Origin: Pleurostoma richardsiae
Taxonomy: Eukaryota; Ascomycota; Sordariomycetes; Calosphaeriales; Pleurostomataceae
NCBI GenBank assembly: GCA_030052745.1
Contig: JANBVO010000002.1
Span: forward strand, 2,108,001-2,172,000
DNA: 64,000 nt
Direction: 5' to 3'
Below the pieces are notes generated by a model, which saw nothing but the letters and a program-made list of their open reading frames with translations, ran no database searches and was not told where the DNA came from. The translations under genes and the position numbers were made by a program. Of the stretch, positions 33,143 through 43,232 are shown in pieces. Position 1 is the stretch's first letter; each line of letters starts with the position of its first letter.

Positions 33143-35420
33143 CTATTCCCCAAGGTGACCAAGGTCTAGAAAAGAGGAGCTAAAGAGCGTCCGAAAATCC
33201 ACTCCAGCCATTGCCTGTATATCCGTCGACCCTGCGAAGTTGTAAGGAATCGGATAGTCCAGAGGCTCAGAGACGACACTAGCATCCATATCTCCCATAT
33301 AAATATCATCCAGACCATCATTCCCACATCCACGTTGCGAAGGAACCTACCAACATTAGCTGCATCTTTCCGCGTGTTGCCAGGGTACTAACAGTGTCTC
33401 CGCCGTTCTCTGCCGCGGTTTCTTCGGCTCTTCCCCCTTGTGAAGAAGCCTCTTGCTCTAGATCCAGCTGTCGCGAAGGCTCGTTTGGGGGCACCGGCAG
33501 CTCTTGCACATATTGTCTCGCGATATGTGCAAACTCGCTTAAGTGGTTCCCCGGCAGCAATCCGGCAGACACATGTTCGAGAAGACTGAAGTGCCCCGAC
33601 GCGACGTCCAAGAGAGTAAGGTTCGACCGAGTATCGGAATGAAACGGATTATGAATGACGAAGTCAAATAGAATAAACAGCGCAGACAGCGGCATGATCC
33701 CGAGTATGCTGCAGGTCAAAGGGTAAGCTCGGACACTCATTGGAACAGCTCGGCATGACGTACAAAATCGGTGTATAAGGCTCAACGTCAATGAATCGAG
33801 TAAGCTCGATCACAGTCCTAGCAGCGCCCAGGAGTTTTCGCTTGCTCTCTTGTCGCTTGGTACCATTCTCGCCACCAAGATGTAGTGTCAACCGCTCAAG
33901 AGCTATCACAAGGTGATAGTAATAGTATTGCGTTGACAAGGCGACCTGCTTGGTCTTCGGATCTACCAAGTGTGGCCTATGAAGCGGCTGTTGTGGTCTG
34001 AATTCCACGGGGATAGATTCACGCCACTGCTCAAGAATATTCCGGACGTGGTCAATGACGATTAGTTGAGAGCCTGCGGGCCTTGTAGAGGCCGTAAGGG
34101 AGAACAGGGACTCATAGGCAAAAGAGAGTATCCGAGAGAAGCGGATGGAGGATAAAAACCAGTTGTACTCTCCAAAGGTAGATTCCGGAACAGAAGGGAT
34201 TGGGCAGCCAATATCGTAATCTGCTATAACCTGCGTGGAAGAGTCAGTTTGAGGCCAAGTGGTGGATTCGCACAAAAGATACCATACCGATGCGCTCCTG
34301 GCTTGAAAGCTATCGTGCTTTTCCATATGGTAAATAACCCAAAATGTCCTGCGGCAGGCAGCCTGACTTCCATCTATGGTCGACTTGTGATAGCGAAGTC
34401 TCAATGCCATTCGCGTCACCTCCGAAAGCAGGGTGTGGTCAACTTGAAGATAGCACGCATTCATGGCGAATATTGACTGTGTTCGACGTTCAGCATGGAG
34501 GACACCTCAGCACCATATACGACCTACCATTGCAGTAAGCGCCTAGTAGATAGTTAGTGCGAGTAGCAGATCGATAGCGAGATGAGCCAGACTTGAAGCA
34601 TTGTGAGAGAATCTCCCAGACACTGGATATCTGCAACATAACTCATGGACACCAAGAAGAGCTCCCATGCTCTGCCTCTGCCGAGTTCAAACGAGCCGCC
34701 TCCGTGGTGCTGGCACCCAAGAGCTAAGACAGCGTGGTACAGAGCTGAATACTGGGAACAGCTGTCTAGCAAAGTCGACAAGTTGACGTCAAATGCCTTT
34801 TGCTCAAAATCTTCTCTGTCAAGGAAGGGAAACACGGGATGGACTTTCGCAAAGTACTCTGAATATGTGTGAGGATGTCATCTTCTTTCATGGTTGCATT
34901 GGAGCTCACCATGAATGAAAACAGCAGCCTCGTGTGCCGTAATTTGAGTCCGAGGATGACCTTTGCCGAAACGCAGTCGAGCAAGTTCATTGTCAGCCCG
35001 TGTCAGTAAACGAGAACGCAGAGCGATGTCCATGGCATTGACCAGTTCCCGAAGCCGGGAATTGCCGATTTTTTGGACCAGACCGTCAACTTTGTGGTCT
35101 GAGAAGAAAGCTAGGCCAGAACTGGGAACTGGTCTTCGGTATTAGATTGTCTGAAATCTGGAATTACGGTCAAAGTGGTCGTACCGCGTTGATCATGCAC
35201 CTAGAGTCCGTATCAGTAGAATCCTAGAAGCAAACGTGTGGAATGGCGGACCTTAAGAACGGAGAATTCATCATATAGTGCTGCTTCGGCAGAAGGGTCT
35301 TGTAAAAGGCGATCAATAAAACAGTCTGGGAACTGTTCGTGACGGTTCGAGGGCCTCGGAGTATCTGGGCTCGACGTGCTCGGTCTCAAGGCTAGCGTTC
35401 AAGAGGTTGTCAATGAGGAA
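33143..35420 (-). CDS. Fungal_trans-type transcription factor without visible DNA-binding domain
   Basis: A regulator-like protein holding the fungal middle homology region. I reconstruct these exons: about 35400-35252, 35200-35185, 35128-34910, 34858-34593, 34542-34528, 34476-34288, 34230-33764, 33708-33393 and 33346-33143. Joins restore conserved segments such as FIH-EYFAKVHPVFPFLDREDF, TMLQ-ALTAM-SIFAMNACYLQ, ARSAS-VIADYDIGCPIP and YTPIF-ILGIMPLSALF. Two exons are micro-exons of 16 and 15 nt. ACRRTFWVIYHMEK is the usual RRRTWW-like motif. Upstream of 35400 I find neither a Zn2Cys6 cluster nor an in-frame ATG, so the 5' end is unresolved or the gene has lost its DNA-binding part. Confidence 0.7.
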
Positions 35421-36722
35421 CCAGCATACCAGGAGGTCATCAACCTACAAGTTCTATTCGAGCGCAACTTCCGCTGGAAAATACTAAAGTGGCATGTCTC
35501 ATTCCGTTTCTGAATCATCAGCATCCGGCCCGACGACACCAAGGCAAGCAGATACTGACTAGGCAGTGGCTACACACTACTGGGCGACCCGGAGGTGTAG
35601 GCGGTACTGCAGTCTGTTAGGAGGCTAGCGGCTTCTCTGCGTTACACAGTGCACCGGCGTGAGAACTCACCGAGGCATCGAACCTTACGATTACGGCAAT
35701 GGTCGCAAGACTTGTTCAACATCGTGGTTCGTATCAGCGGTTCGCATCAGCGGCTGATCGAACCTCCGAATGTCAGGTCAACTTCGCTTGTGGGGTTCGG
35801 GGCTACGAACAGCCGATCTGCCAATTTCACTCCTTGAGCTCCAAGGTGTAGCAGGGCATTTCAAACGGACGGCCTGCGGGTCTGGATGTTCAAAGGACCG
35901 GAGAAAGGCGACCAAGCTCGGGGTCCAGCGCAAGGGAGAGTCTTTGTAGCTTCTTTCTCAGCTTTGCTGCCGAAGTCCGAGGAGGCAAAGACACTAATTG
36001 GAGTGGCCGAACCCCACTTCGGGCCTCGGTTCTTGGCAGCATTCCAGCAAAAGTGCAGCCCTGACGACTGAATCAGGGACCTCATCTTACGATGCCTGTC
36101 CGCAGATGTGCCGTATGCGGCCCTGCAGTATCTAACAATGAGAGGTGGTCGTGTACATAGAGGCTTAGCCTTCGGCTAACTGGAAAGCTTTGCTCCATAA
36201 CGGATGTCGCCATTTGTCGCCTTGTCTCTGTCCTCGTACGTCAGGGGGCATCCACCACCTCGTGCAATCTTGGTGACATCGACTCGCTCCGAACCCCGAG
36301 GTGACAGTGGAAACGAGGAAGGGCTGGGATTTCCTCGCAAGCCGAACAGAAACGAAAGCGAGAGCGATGGACTTCCGGGCGATGGCGAACCTGAAGCGCG
36401 CAGCGAGAAGTCCCGTACTGCCAGGAGCGAGGCAGCTCGGAGCCCACGGCTACCTGCGCAGGGAATGATAGGGTATATATTCTCTTGCATGATAGCCCGA
36501 CTGTCTAGGTGAGACTCGTAATCACTCTCACTTACATCTACTCATATTCTAGCTCTTCACGCTGCACCTTTTGACTGAGGTCGTTTGCTCGACCTTCGGC
36601 TCAACCCAAGACCCCAGCAGCCAACGTTCGTTTTCAGGAGTTGGTCACCCGGAGATCCGGCTCTTGGAACGTCATCCCCCCAAAACCCGGCTTCGACAGT
36701 ACTGCGCTCCTAATCAAAGATC
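35421..36722. other. Intergenic region
   Basis: About 1.3 kb. I looked for a zinc cluster belonging to the upstream regulator gene and found none. Open frames on both strands are short and mutually overlapping, with no family match. The last 200 bp should hold the promoter of the drug transporter. Confidence 0.45.
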
Positions 36723-38787
36723 ATGTATCTCGCATACAAGTATATCAGGAGGAAATACCAGGAGCAGCGAGAAGTCAAATCCCAGGACAGGACTGTTGGT
36801 ACTCGGACGGGAGCTGATGCTGAAGCTGATTATGAACTCGTATCTTCGGGAAGGGATGGTGCCCAGGCTTTGACACGCCCTCCAGGCACGCCTTCGCCCC
36901 TTGTTGATGGGGTGGAGGTAATGACCAAACAGACGGAAGCAAGTTCACGCAGACCTGGCATTAAAAAGGGGAAGCAGAATGCAACGCCGGAGGAGATTGC
37001 GGACGCGAAGAGGCGACGCAACCTTCGATACAAAGTTATGTTCGGGCTCGCCTTACCCTTCGCGCTCCAATCTTTAGATACAACTATCATTGCCTCCGCG
37101 CTTCCATTCATCGCCGATGACTTCCGTAAGTGGATTCAGGCAGGCAGTTGAATTGTCCTTGGGCGCCGCCCAGGGGTTTTATGCCAGGTTGCTGACTATT
37201 ATTGCGCAGATCAGGTACAGCAGCTCAACTGGATCATCTCCGTCTTCAACCTGACTTCTGCCGCCTTTCTCCCGTTTTGGGCCCAAATCGCTGACATATT
37301 TGGCCGCCATGTCACCATCCACACCACCATCTTGATCATGGCTGTCGGCAGTGCCGTGTGCACAGGGGCACCCACCTCCCAGTTCGGCGTCTTGCTGTTT
37401 GGCCGTGCTCTTCAGGGAGTTGGCGCGGCTGGCGTCAATATCACCGGCCACACCATCATGGCAGACCGGGTCTCACTTGAGGACTATGCCTGGAATTGGA
37501 CACTCTCTGCTCTCATCTCTGCGGTATCCTTCGGTATCGGGCCCGTCATCGGCGGTTATATGACTCAAGCCAGCTGGCGGTGGTGTTTCGCCATAAATCT
37601 TCCTGTGGCCGCGGTGGGCATCGCACTCGTCATCTTGCTCTTGCGCAAAGAACTGGTTGGCCCGCAACCCATTCCGGAAGTTGAGGGCCGGGATATGTCG
37701 ACACGCCACGCCCGGTTTTGGCTGCGACTATCAACTACCGATTATGGCGGGCAGCTGCTGTTTTTATGTGGTCTTACCTTGATCATTCTAGCCTTCACGT
37801 GGGCTGGAGCCTCCTACTCATGGGACTCAGTCCATGTCCTTCTACCCCTCGTCCTTGGCTGCGTGCTGACAGCTGCATGGATCATGTACGAATACTCCAT
37901 GTCGCCACCGCATTTGATGTCTCGAGTGTTCCCGACTCAGCGAGCCATGATGCTGTGGGAGTTATTATCACAGAGGGATATCGGGCTTTTGTTTCTCATC
38001 AACTTTGCCATGGGCATGGCCATGTTTGCGGTCATGTATTTCGTGGATCTCTACTTTGTTCTCGTCCTCGGGTACAGTGCAAGCAAGGCTGGCAGATATC
38101 TGCTCTATTACTTGCCTGGTCTGGGAGGTAAGCCCAATTCCATATTCACGAGTCTCTTATTCGTCTCGGTACAGGCTAACGTGCGCGCCTCAAGTGGGCG
38201 CCTACATGGCCCAGACATCGTCCAGTACCTGGCCTAGGCAGACGCTCCCACCACTGCTACTCGGCAGCATAACTTCTGCAGTCGGAATCAGCATCCTTGC
38301 CTGGGCGACCGACAAAGGGAACACGCACGTGATCTTTGGTATGATGGCGTTGACGGGACACGGCGTGGGAATGCGGATGAACCCAGGAGCTTTGCATGGG
38401 CTGGCCTACTTCCCGAGCATGACGGCTCAAATAACTTGTTTGGTGACTCTTGCCGTACCTCTCGGCGGTATAGTTGCTCTCACACTCATGTCGACGGTCT
38501 TCAATAACAAGAGCGGCGTAGAACGTCGAGATGCGAAGAGCGGCATCATGTACGCATTCGTCGCCATTATCCCCTTTATGTGGCTGTGCGTTGTCTTCAC
38601 CACGTTCCTAGGCAACGCATGGATCCTCGAGGACGGGGGACACGAAATTGTGCATGGGCCGTACCTCTGGAGTCTCTTGACAGGGAAACAGCTAAAGAGA
38701 GAGAAGAGAAACCGCAGCAGTACCGGTATGATGGCCGAGACACAAGCCGAAACCTCGGTCACGGCCATTTCAGATGAGGATGCCTGA
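36723..38787 (+). CDS. MFS drug/H+ antiporter, DHA2 (14-TM) type
   Basis: A plasma-membrane efflux pump for toxic small molecules or own metabolites. Exons are 36723-37125, 37210-38127 and 38195-38787, giving 637 aa. The joins restore ADDFHQVQQLNWII and PGLGVGAYMAQ. A long soluble N-terminal tail (about 100 residues, basic KKGKQNATPEEIADAKRRR) precedes TM1 (FGLALPFALQSLDTTIIASA, where LDTTI is the DHA2 motif). Motif A is AQIADIFGRH; motif C is in the GIGPVIGGYMTQASWRW segment. The length and number of hydrophobic spans favour the 14-TM group. No biosynthetic genes lie next to it. Confidence 0.92.
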
Positions 38788-38887
38788 GCGAAACTGAGGC
38801 CACCGGTAATTTGAGCGCCGCGCCGAATAGATCGGCGGAATAAGACGGGCAATAAGTGACGGTTTTGTTGTTTGTATGGGTATATTG

Positions 38888-39400
38888 TCATGAGTTACAT
38901 GGTGTATGTTCTGGGTTCTGAATTATTAGCGGTTTGAGGCCCCTGAGAGCTCTCCAATATTCCGTAGACTCCAAAAGCTCGCGGCAGCCTTCAATTACCC
39001 ACGACCACTTTGTTGCGAATGCTTCAGTGAGCTCCCAGCACCGAGAATCCCAAGGGTCTCCCCATACAATCATGCCGCCACAGCCGTCAGAAACCGATTG
39101 AAATCCTCTTAGATCACGACACAACTCCTTCTTGTCATAAGAATCCTCGCTATGGCGCAAAAGATTGTCTCGAATGCCGGGGAATGGCAGGATATCAAGC
39201 CAAGGATGATGGCTCACTGTGAGCTGAAGATGGGTAGGTTTCAGGCTTGCAGGGAGCGAGTTGTGCGCTTCGATCTCGATCCCTTCAGAGCCAAGCCGAG
39301 ACCTGGAAAGCGGCGCCATGAACTCGTGGGTGACGCCCATGACTCTTGCGTTCATCACGAGGGCGCGTGTCGTATTGAATTGGATCAGGTTCATCAGCAT
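38888..39400 (-). CDS. DUF3425 domain protein (bZIP-factor C-terminus without bZIP)
   Basis: A 170-aa frame that matches the DUF3425 region found at the C-terminus of many fungal bZIP regulators: MLMNLIQFNTTRALVMNARV, then SLKPTHLQLTVSHHPWLDIL, PFPGIRDNLLRH and GMIVWGDPWDSRCWELTEAF, ending in a Trp-rich helix. No basic region or leucine zipper is visible in the 1 kb upstream, where a different small gene lies instead. DUF3425-only proteins are annotated in fungi, so this may be a functional stand-alone gene or a truncated relic. A start inside an upstream exon is possible. Confidence 0.65.
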   Translation of the reverse strand: MLMNLIQFNTTRALVMNARVMGVTHEFMAPLSRSRLGSEGIEIEAHNSLPASLKPTHLQLTVSHHPWLDILPFPGIRDNLLRHSEDSYDKKELCRDLRGFQSVSDGCGGMIVWGDPWDSRCWELTEAFATKWSWVIEGCRELLESTEYWRALRGLKPLIIQNPEHTPCNS

Positions 39401-39442
39401 GCCTCCTCGGTACCCTCTCCTGCTGACTCGTTATAGAACGTC

Positions 39443-39757
39443 TCAGGCCGCATTGGCGGTGGCGGCGCACCCCCTTGTTCCCCGGGCTCGCCAGCCGGTC
39501 CCCGCCATGGTGCAGGGACAAATCCCGGCTGACCATTCGCCGACGGAGGCCTCGGCGCTCGTGCCTGTTGTTGGGGAAAGATAGCTTCGCCGGGCCCCGT
39601 CGTCAATAATTATCATCTCCGTTTCGCTGCTGTAAGAGGACCGTGAATATTTTGCACCGGTGTCTCCCAGCTTCAGACAGAGGAAGATCCCGACTGCCGT
39701 TCCCATCACAACGTAGAGAACGAGGATTGTTGCAATAACATCCACTTCTTTAGCCAT
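39443..39757 (-). CDS. Small membrane protein (hypothetical)
   Basis: I do not recognise this 104-aa frame. Starting at MAKEVDVIATILVLY it has one clear membrane span (about residues 7-30, VIATILVLYVVMGTAVGIFL) followed by a soluble Ser/Tyr-rich segment (GAKYSRSSYSSETEM). After about residue 50 another frame (39606-39394) gives a Pro/Gly-rich sequence that looks more protein-like than this frame, so the real gene may shift there by an unseen intron. The 3' end overlaps the start region of the DUF3425 gene. Confidence 0.4.
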   Translation of the reverse strand: MAKEVDVIATILVLYVVMGTAVGIFLCLKLGDTGAKYSRSSYSSETEMIIIDDGARRSYLSPTTGTSAEASVGEWSAGICPCTMAGTGWRARGTRGCAATANAA

Positions 39758-39862
39758 AGTCACGGAAATTGTACTAGAGAACAGATGAGAACGTGTGTTC
39801 TCAATACGAGATCTGAGGGTTCCGATGCAGAAAAGGGTTCTAGAACGCGACGATAGAAACAT

Positions 39863-40291
39863 TGTAAATGATCAGACCCTGAAGTCCAATTCCAAGGCGG
39901 CCTGTGAAACAAACATGGTCACGGCTATCATGGCACTCTCGCAGGGAATAGTCTGTGCCACCAGAACACCGTAAGAGAGTCTCATAGGATGAGGAATTTG
40001 ACTGCACGAGCACACACGTCGGCAACCCAACTCAGTGCAGCGGCATGGAATTTTGGACGTGGTGGGGGTATAAACAGTGCGTTGCACGACTGGAATCTGG
40101 AAATGCTTCCTGTGACTCATCTTGGTGCACGAAACCTCCATGGAAGTGCACTTATCCACTCGACACCCGATTTATGCCTTCAAGTGCTTGCCAGCGTTGC
40201 AGATTTACACATCGTGTTACACTGGCATGATGCTGTATTCCACAGGTGCCTGTCTGCTATGGATCTGTCAAGCGGCCACACGGAGATGGTC
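39863..40291. other. Intergenic region
   Basis: About 430 bp between the small membrane-protein gene and the telomere-like repeat. No gene supported. Confidence 0.45.
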
Positions 40292-40308
40292 AACCCTAAC
40301 CCTAACCC
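40292..40308. repeat. Telomere-like CCCTAA repeat, interstitial
   Basis: AACCCTAACCCTAACCC: two full units plus flanks of the fungal telomere repeat (TTAGGG on the other strand), far from any chromosome end seen here and 80 bp upstream of a tRNA gene. Confidence 0.8.
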
Positions 40309-40387
40309 GGGTATTCTCTGTTGAAACCAGCGCGTCATTCACCGTGCTTATTAGTCATACAATCCGACCGAAATTTATCATCAGCTA

Positions 40388-40459
40388 GCGGCCATAGTAT
40401 AGCGGTTAGTATTGCTGCCTTCCAAGCAGCAGGGTCGGGTTCGACTCCCGATGGTCGCA
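40388..40459 (+). tRNA. tRNA-Gly (anticodon UCC)
   Basis: A 72-nt cloverleaf. The acceptor arm is GCGGCCA with TGGTCGC (one G-T pair) plus discriminator A. The D-arm region is TAGTATAGCGGTTAGTAT, matching the internal A box. The anticodon arm is GCTGC, loop CTTCCAA, GCAGC, giving anticodon TCC, which reads GGA glycine codons. The T-arm is GTCGG, loop GTTCGAC region, CCGAT, including the B box GGTTCGACTCC. No intron. CCA is not encoded, as expected in eukaryotes. Confidence 0.97.
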
Positions 40460-40481
40460 GTTCTTTATTTCGTTCGACTTC

Positions 40482-40488
40482 TTTTTTT
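40482..40488 (+). terminator. RNA polymerase III T-tract
   Basis: A run of seven T residues 23 nt after the tRNA-Gly end, enough for Pol III termination. Confidence 0.75.
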
Positions 40489-40763
40489 CCTTCTTCTCTT
40501 CTTCATATACCCCAAAACTGTTGTCACCCTCTCTTTTCAGCACTCACTTATCGAAGCGCATGCCCACCATCCGTGTAATGCGACTTCTGTTGCTGTTAAA
40601 TGTGTTGGCCTGGCAAAGCGGCCGTACTGGCGACGCCACGCAGCAGGTCTCAGGACTAGATGGCCGGTCCTTCGCGGCTTTACCAGAACCCGGCAATGTA
40701 GGTATCAATTGTGAATATTCTATGTAATAATGTACTTTGATTATTAATTCTACTGATGCCCCT
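40489..40763. other. Short intergenic region
   Basis: Spacer between the tRNA terminator and the 3' end of the secreted-protein gene. Only short frames; no gene supported. Confidence 0.45.
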
Positions 40764-41449
40764 TTACGCTGCCACCGGCGCCACCTCCATCGACGTGAAC
40801 GTCGCGCACGTCTGGCCTGTCGTGTCCACCGTGACCTGAGCGAGGTCGTCATGCCCGCTCTGGCACGCCCCGCCGCTGGTGACGAGCTCCGAGCCCGTGA
40901 ACGTGACGAAGTCATCTGCAGCGAGCGAGTCGCAAGGCAACGCCTTGAAGTGCGTGCCGTTGGAGCCCACGCAAGCCTGCACGCCGACCAGGTCGGGCCG
41001 GAAGCCTGCGGTGAAGGAGCGCTGCACGAGCAGGACGTCCTGGCTGCCGAGTGTCGACGGGGTGATCTGCCTGTCGGCAGCGTCGTCGACACAAGCGGCA
41101 TCGACGATCTCGCCTGGTGATGCAAGTCAGCGGCCACGAACCTGTTAGCAATGGGCTGACGAGTCGGCGGCTCACCGTTGTTGCGGAAGGTGAGGCACTC
41201 GTTGCCCGGAACGCCGTTGACCTCCGTGAGGACGAGAGTCTGGTCGCCCCGTGTGACTGTGCTCCCGACAGCAGCGGCGGTGTCCGTCGAGGCGGCAGTG
41301 CTGGTCGCCGCCGCGGCTGCAGTGGTGGCTGCAGTGGTGGCTGCAGTGGTTGCCTGAGCCACGGCCGTTGATGTTCGATGCAGACGGAATCTGTGGCGTG
41401 GGACTGCGGAGACGCCAACTGCCAACAGGACGAGAGATAGCAACTTCAT
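40764..41449 (-). CDS. Secreted six-cysteine protein with Thr/Ala-rich spacer
   Basis: A 207-aa secreted protein of unknown function. Exons are 41449-41176 and 41113-40764; the 62-nt intron (GTGAGC...CCAG) joins FRNN to GEIVDAACVDD. A signal peptide is clear (MKLLSLVLLAVGVSA, cleavage after SAVP or nearby). A repetitive TTAATTAATTAAAAATSTAA segment, probably O-glycosylated, leads to a compact C-terminal domain with six cysteines (ECLTF, AACVDD, QACVGS, LPCDSL, GACQSG, TCATF), enough for three disulfides. I know no catalytic motif in it. It resembles other small cysteine-containing secreted proteins of plant-associated fungi, so effector or wall-protein roles are possible but unproven. Confidence 0.8.
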
Positions 41450-42416
41450 CTTGAGCGAATGCCGAATAACAAGAGCCCAGGGGAGTGGAGAAAGAATGAC
41501 AGGGCTAAGGAAGCGAAGGTAGAGGAGAACAAAAACCGCCCGGCGGATGAAAAACGAAGTAACGAAGGAAGAGGAGAAAGGTAGTACAGATGCTTGGAAG
41601 ACAATCTTGGGAAGCCGTCTCCCGCGGTTGATATGTCTTAGACGAGAGGCATCTAGATGACCCAGCGGGTCCGGGGAGCTCAGACATCGCGTCCCCAGAC
41701 ACTGTCGCACTAACTAGCGACGCGGAACCTAAGAGTTGGTGAAAAGCTTGGGATGGAAGCTACAGGCATAATTTCGTATTGGGAGACATGACGGGGCCAC
41801 GATAATCACCGAGAAAACTGTGCTGGAGCAGCTACCTAGGGTTCTGAAGCGTCGGTGGGTTTCGTGACCCCTGTCGCGCCCATGTTCCACGCCTTCGTCT
41901 GAACTCCTGGTCCGGGGTAAGCTCCCTTCCTCAGAAGAACCAATCCAACCAGATCTTGGTTGACATTTTCGCCATCGGGTAGATCCTGATCGCTGTAAAT
42001 CGCTAGCGAGGTAGCAGGGGAGCATTCGGGACATCCCGAGACACTCCTTTACAAAAAGCCTTATGCCGATGTTGGCCATGATGAGCAATCGACGACTGAA
42101 GCACACTGGAGCAAGGGAAAAGCTAAAAAGGAGCTGCGAACATCAAGAGCATCTGGGATCAAACGTCTATCGAGGGCATGTTGAGTTCTTGAGAGTCGAC
42201 AATAGTTCAGTGCCTAACAAAGACAACACCTGGGTTTTAGTGAGATTTACAGGACGCTATGAGGATGCAGGAACTAGCTTCAATCGCTTGGATGCTTTCA
42301 TATGCAAATACAGTATCCTGACTTGTTTGCAGGTGGTTTCCTCCCAGTGCCTCCGGCACATAATCCAGATTAGGGCTTCCATTCCTTCAAAGGGGCTTCA
42401 AGCCGATCTTGTCTAA
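41450..42416. other. Intergenic region
   Basis: About 970 bp between the start of the secreted-protein gene and the 3' end of the rhamnose dehydrogenase gene. I see no supported gene. Confidence 0.5.
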
Positions 42417-43232
42417 TCACTGGAAATTGACGAAGGCACCACCGTCAACCAACAGCTGGGCGCCGGTCACGTACCCGCTCAGCTCCTCGCAGGCGAGGAA
42501 AACCGCCGGTCCCGCGAGGTCACTCGTCACTCCTGTCCGGCCCAGCGGTATCCTGCTCTCCATGTACTTCCTCTTCTCCGGGTCATCCAAGTCCTCGTCG
42601 TTGAGCTGCGTCTTGATGGTCCCCGGAAGCAGCGCGTTGCAGCGGATGTTGTACTTCCCCAGCGCCACCGCCGTGCTCTGCATCAGGCTGAGGATGCCCG
42701 CCTTGGTGGGCGTGTAGTGCGTCTGCCCACCGCCGCCAACAAGCGCTGAGATACTGGAGATGCCAATGATGGAGCCGCCGGGCGGCGAGTTGTGCAACGC
42801 CATCTGCCGCGCAGCCGCCTGGACTGTATAGAAGGCGCCATCGAGGTTGGTCCGCACCGTCTTGGAGTACAGGTCCGCCGGCAGGTCCAAGAACTCGGCG
42901 AAGGTGCAGATGCCCGCATTACTCACGCATACGTCCACCCGGCCGGTGCCGAAGGCCTGCAGCGCGAGGGACACGAGCTGCTTGCCCGACTCCGGATCGC
43001 TGACGTCGCCTTTGGTGTGGGCGAAGCTGCCTGCCCCGGGGTTGGCGGACTTGATGGTCGCGGCTTCGGAGACGAGCGAGTCAAGGTGCGGCTTGTCCTT
43101 GGGAAGGTCCAGATGGCTGACGGCCACGTTGCACCCCTGGCGGAGGTACTCGAGGCAGATGGCGCGCCCGATGCCGGTGGTGCCGCCGGTGATAATGGCG
43201 GTCTTGCCGGCGAGGAGGTTCGCGACGGGCAT
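42417..43232 (-). CDS. LRA1: L-rhamnose 1-dehydrogenase (SDR family)
   Basis: An NAD(P)-dependent short-chain dehydrogenase that oxidises L-rhamnose to L-rhamnono-1,4-lactone, the first step of the fungal non-phosphorylative rhamnose pathway. 271 aa, intronless. The cofactor motif is TGGTTGIG, then NAG in CVSNAGICTFAEFL, catalytic Ser in GISSISALVGGGGQTHY and the YxxxK motif HYTPTKAGIL. The stretch SIIGISSISALVGG, then QTHYTPTKAGILSLMQST and the tail GAQLLVDGGAFVNFQ closely follow the characterised yeast L-rhamnose dehydrogenase as I remember it, much more than generic ketoacyl reductases. The rhamnonate dehydratase gene lies 4.7 kb away, which supports the call. The two are separated by the NrdD-NrdG gene. 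Confidence 0.87.
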   Translation of the reverse strand: MPVANLLAGKTAIITGGTTGIGRAICLEYLRQGCNVAVSHLDLPKDKPHLDSLVSEAATIKSANPGAGSFAHTKGDVSDPESGKQLVSLALQAFGTGRVDVCVSNAGICTFAEFLDLPADLYSKTVRTNLDGAFYTVQAAARQMALHNSPPGGSIIGISSISALVGGGGQTHYTPTKAGILSLMQSTAVALGKYNIRCNALLPGTIKTQLNDEDLDDPEKRKYMESRIPLGRTGVTSDLAGPAVFLACEELSGYVTGAQLLVDGGAFVNFQ

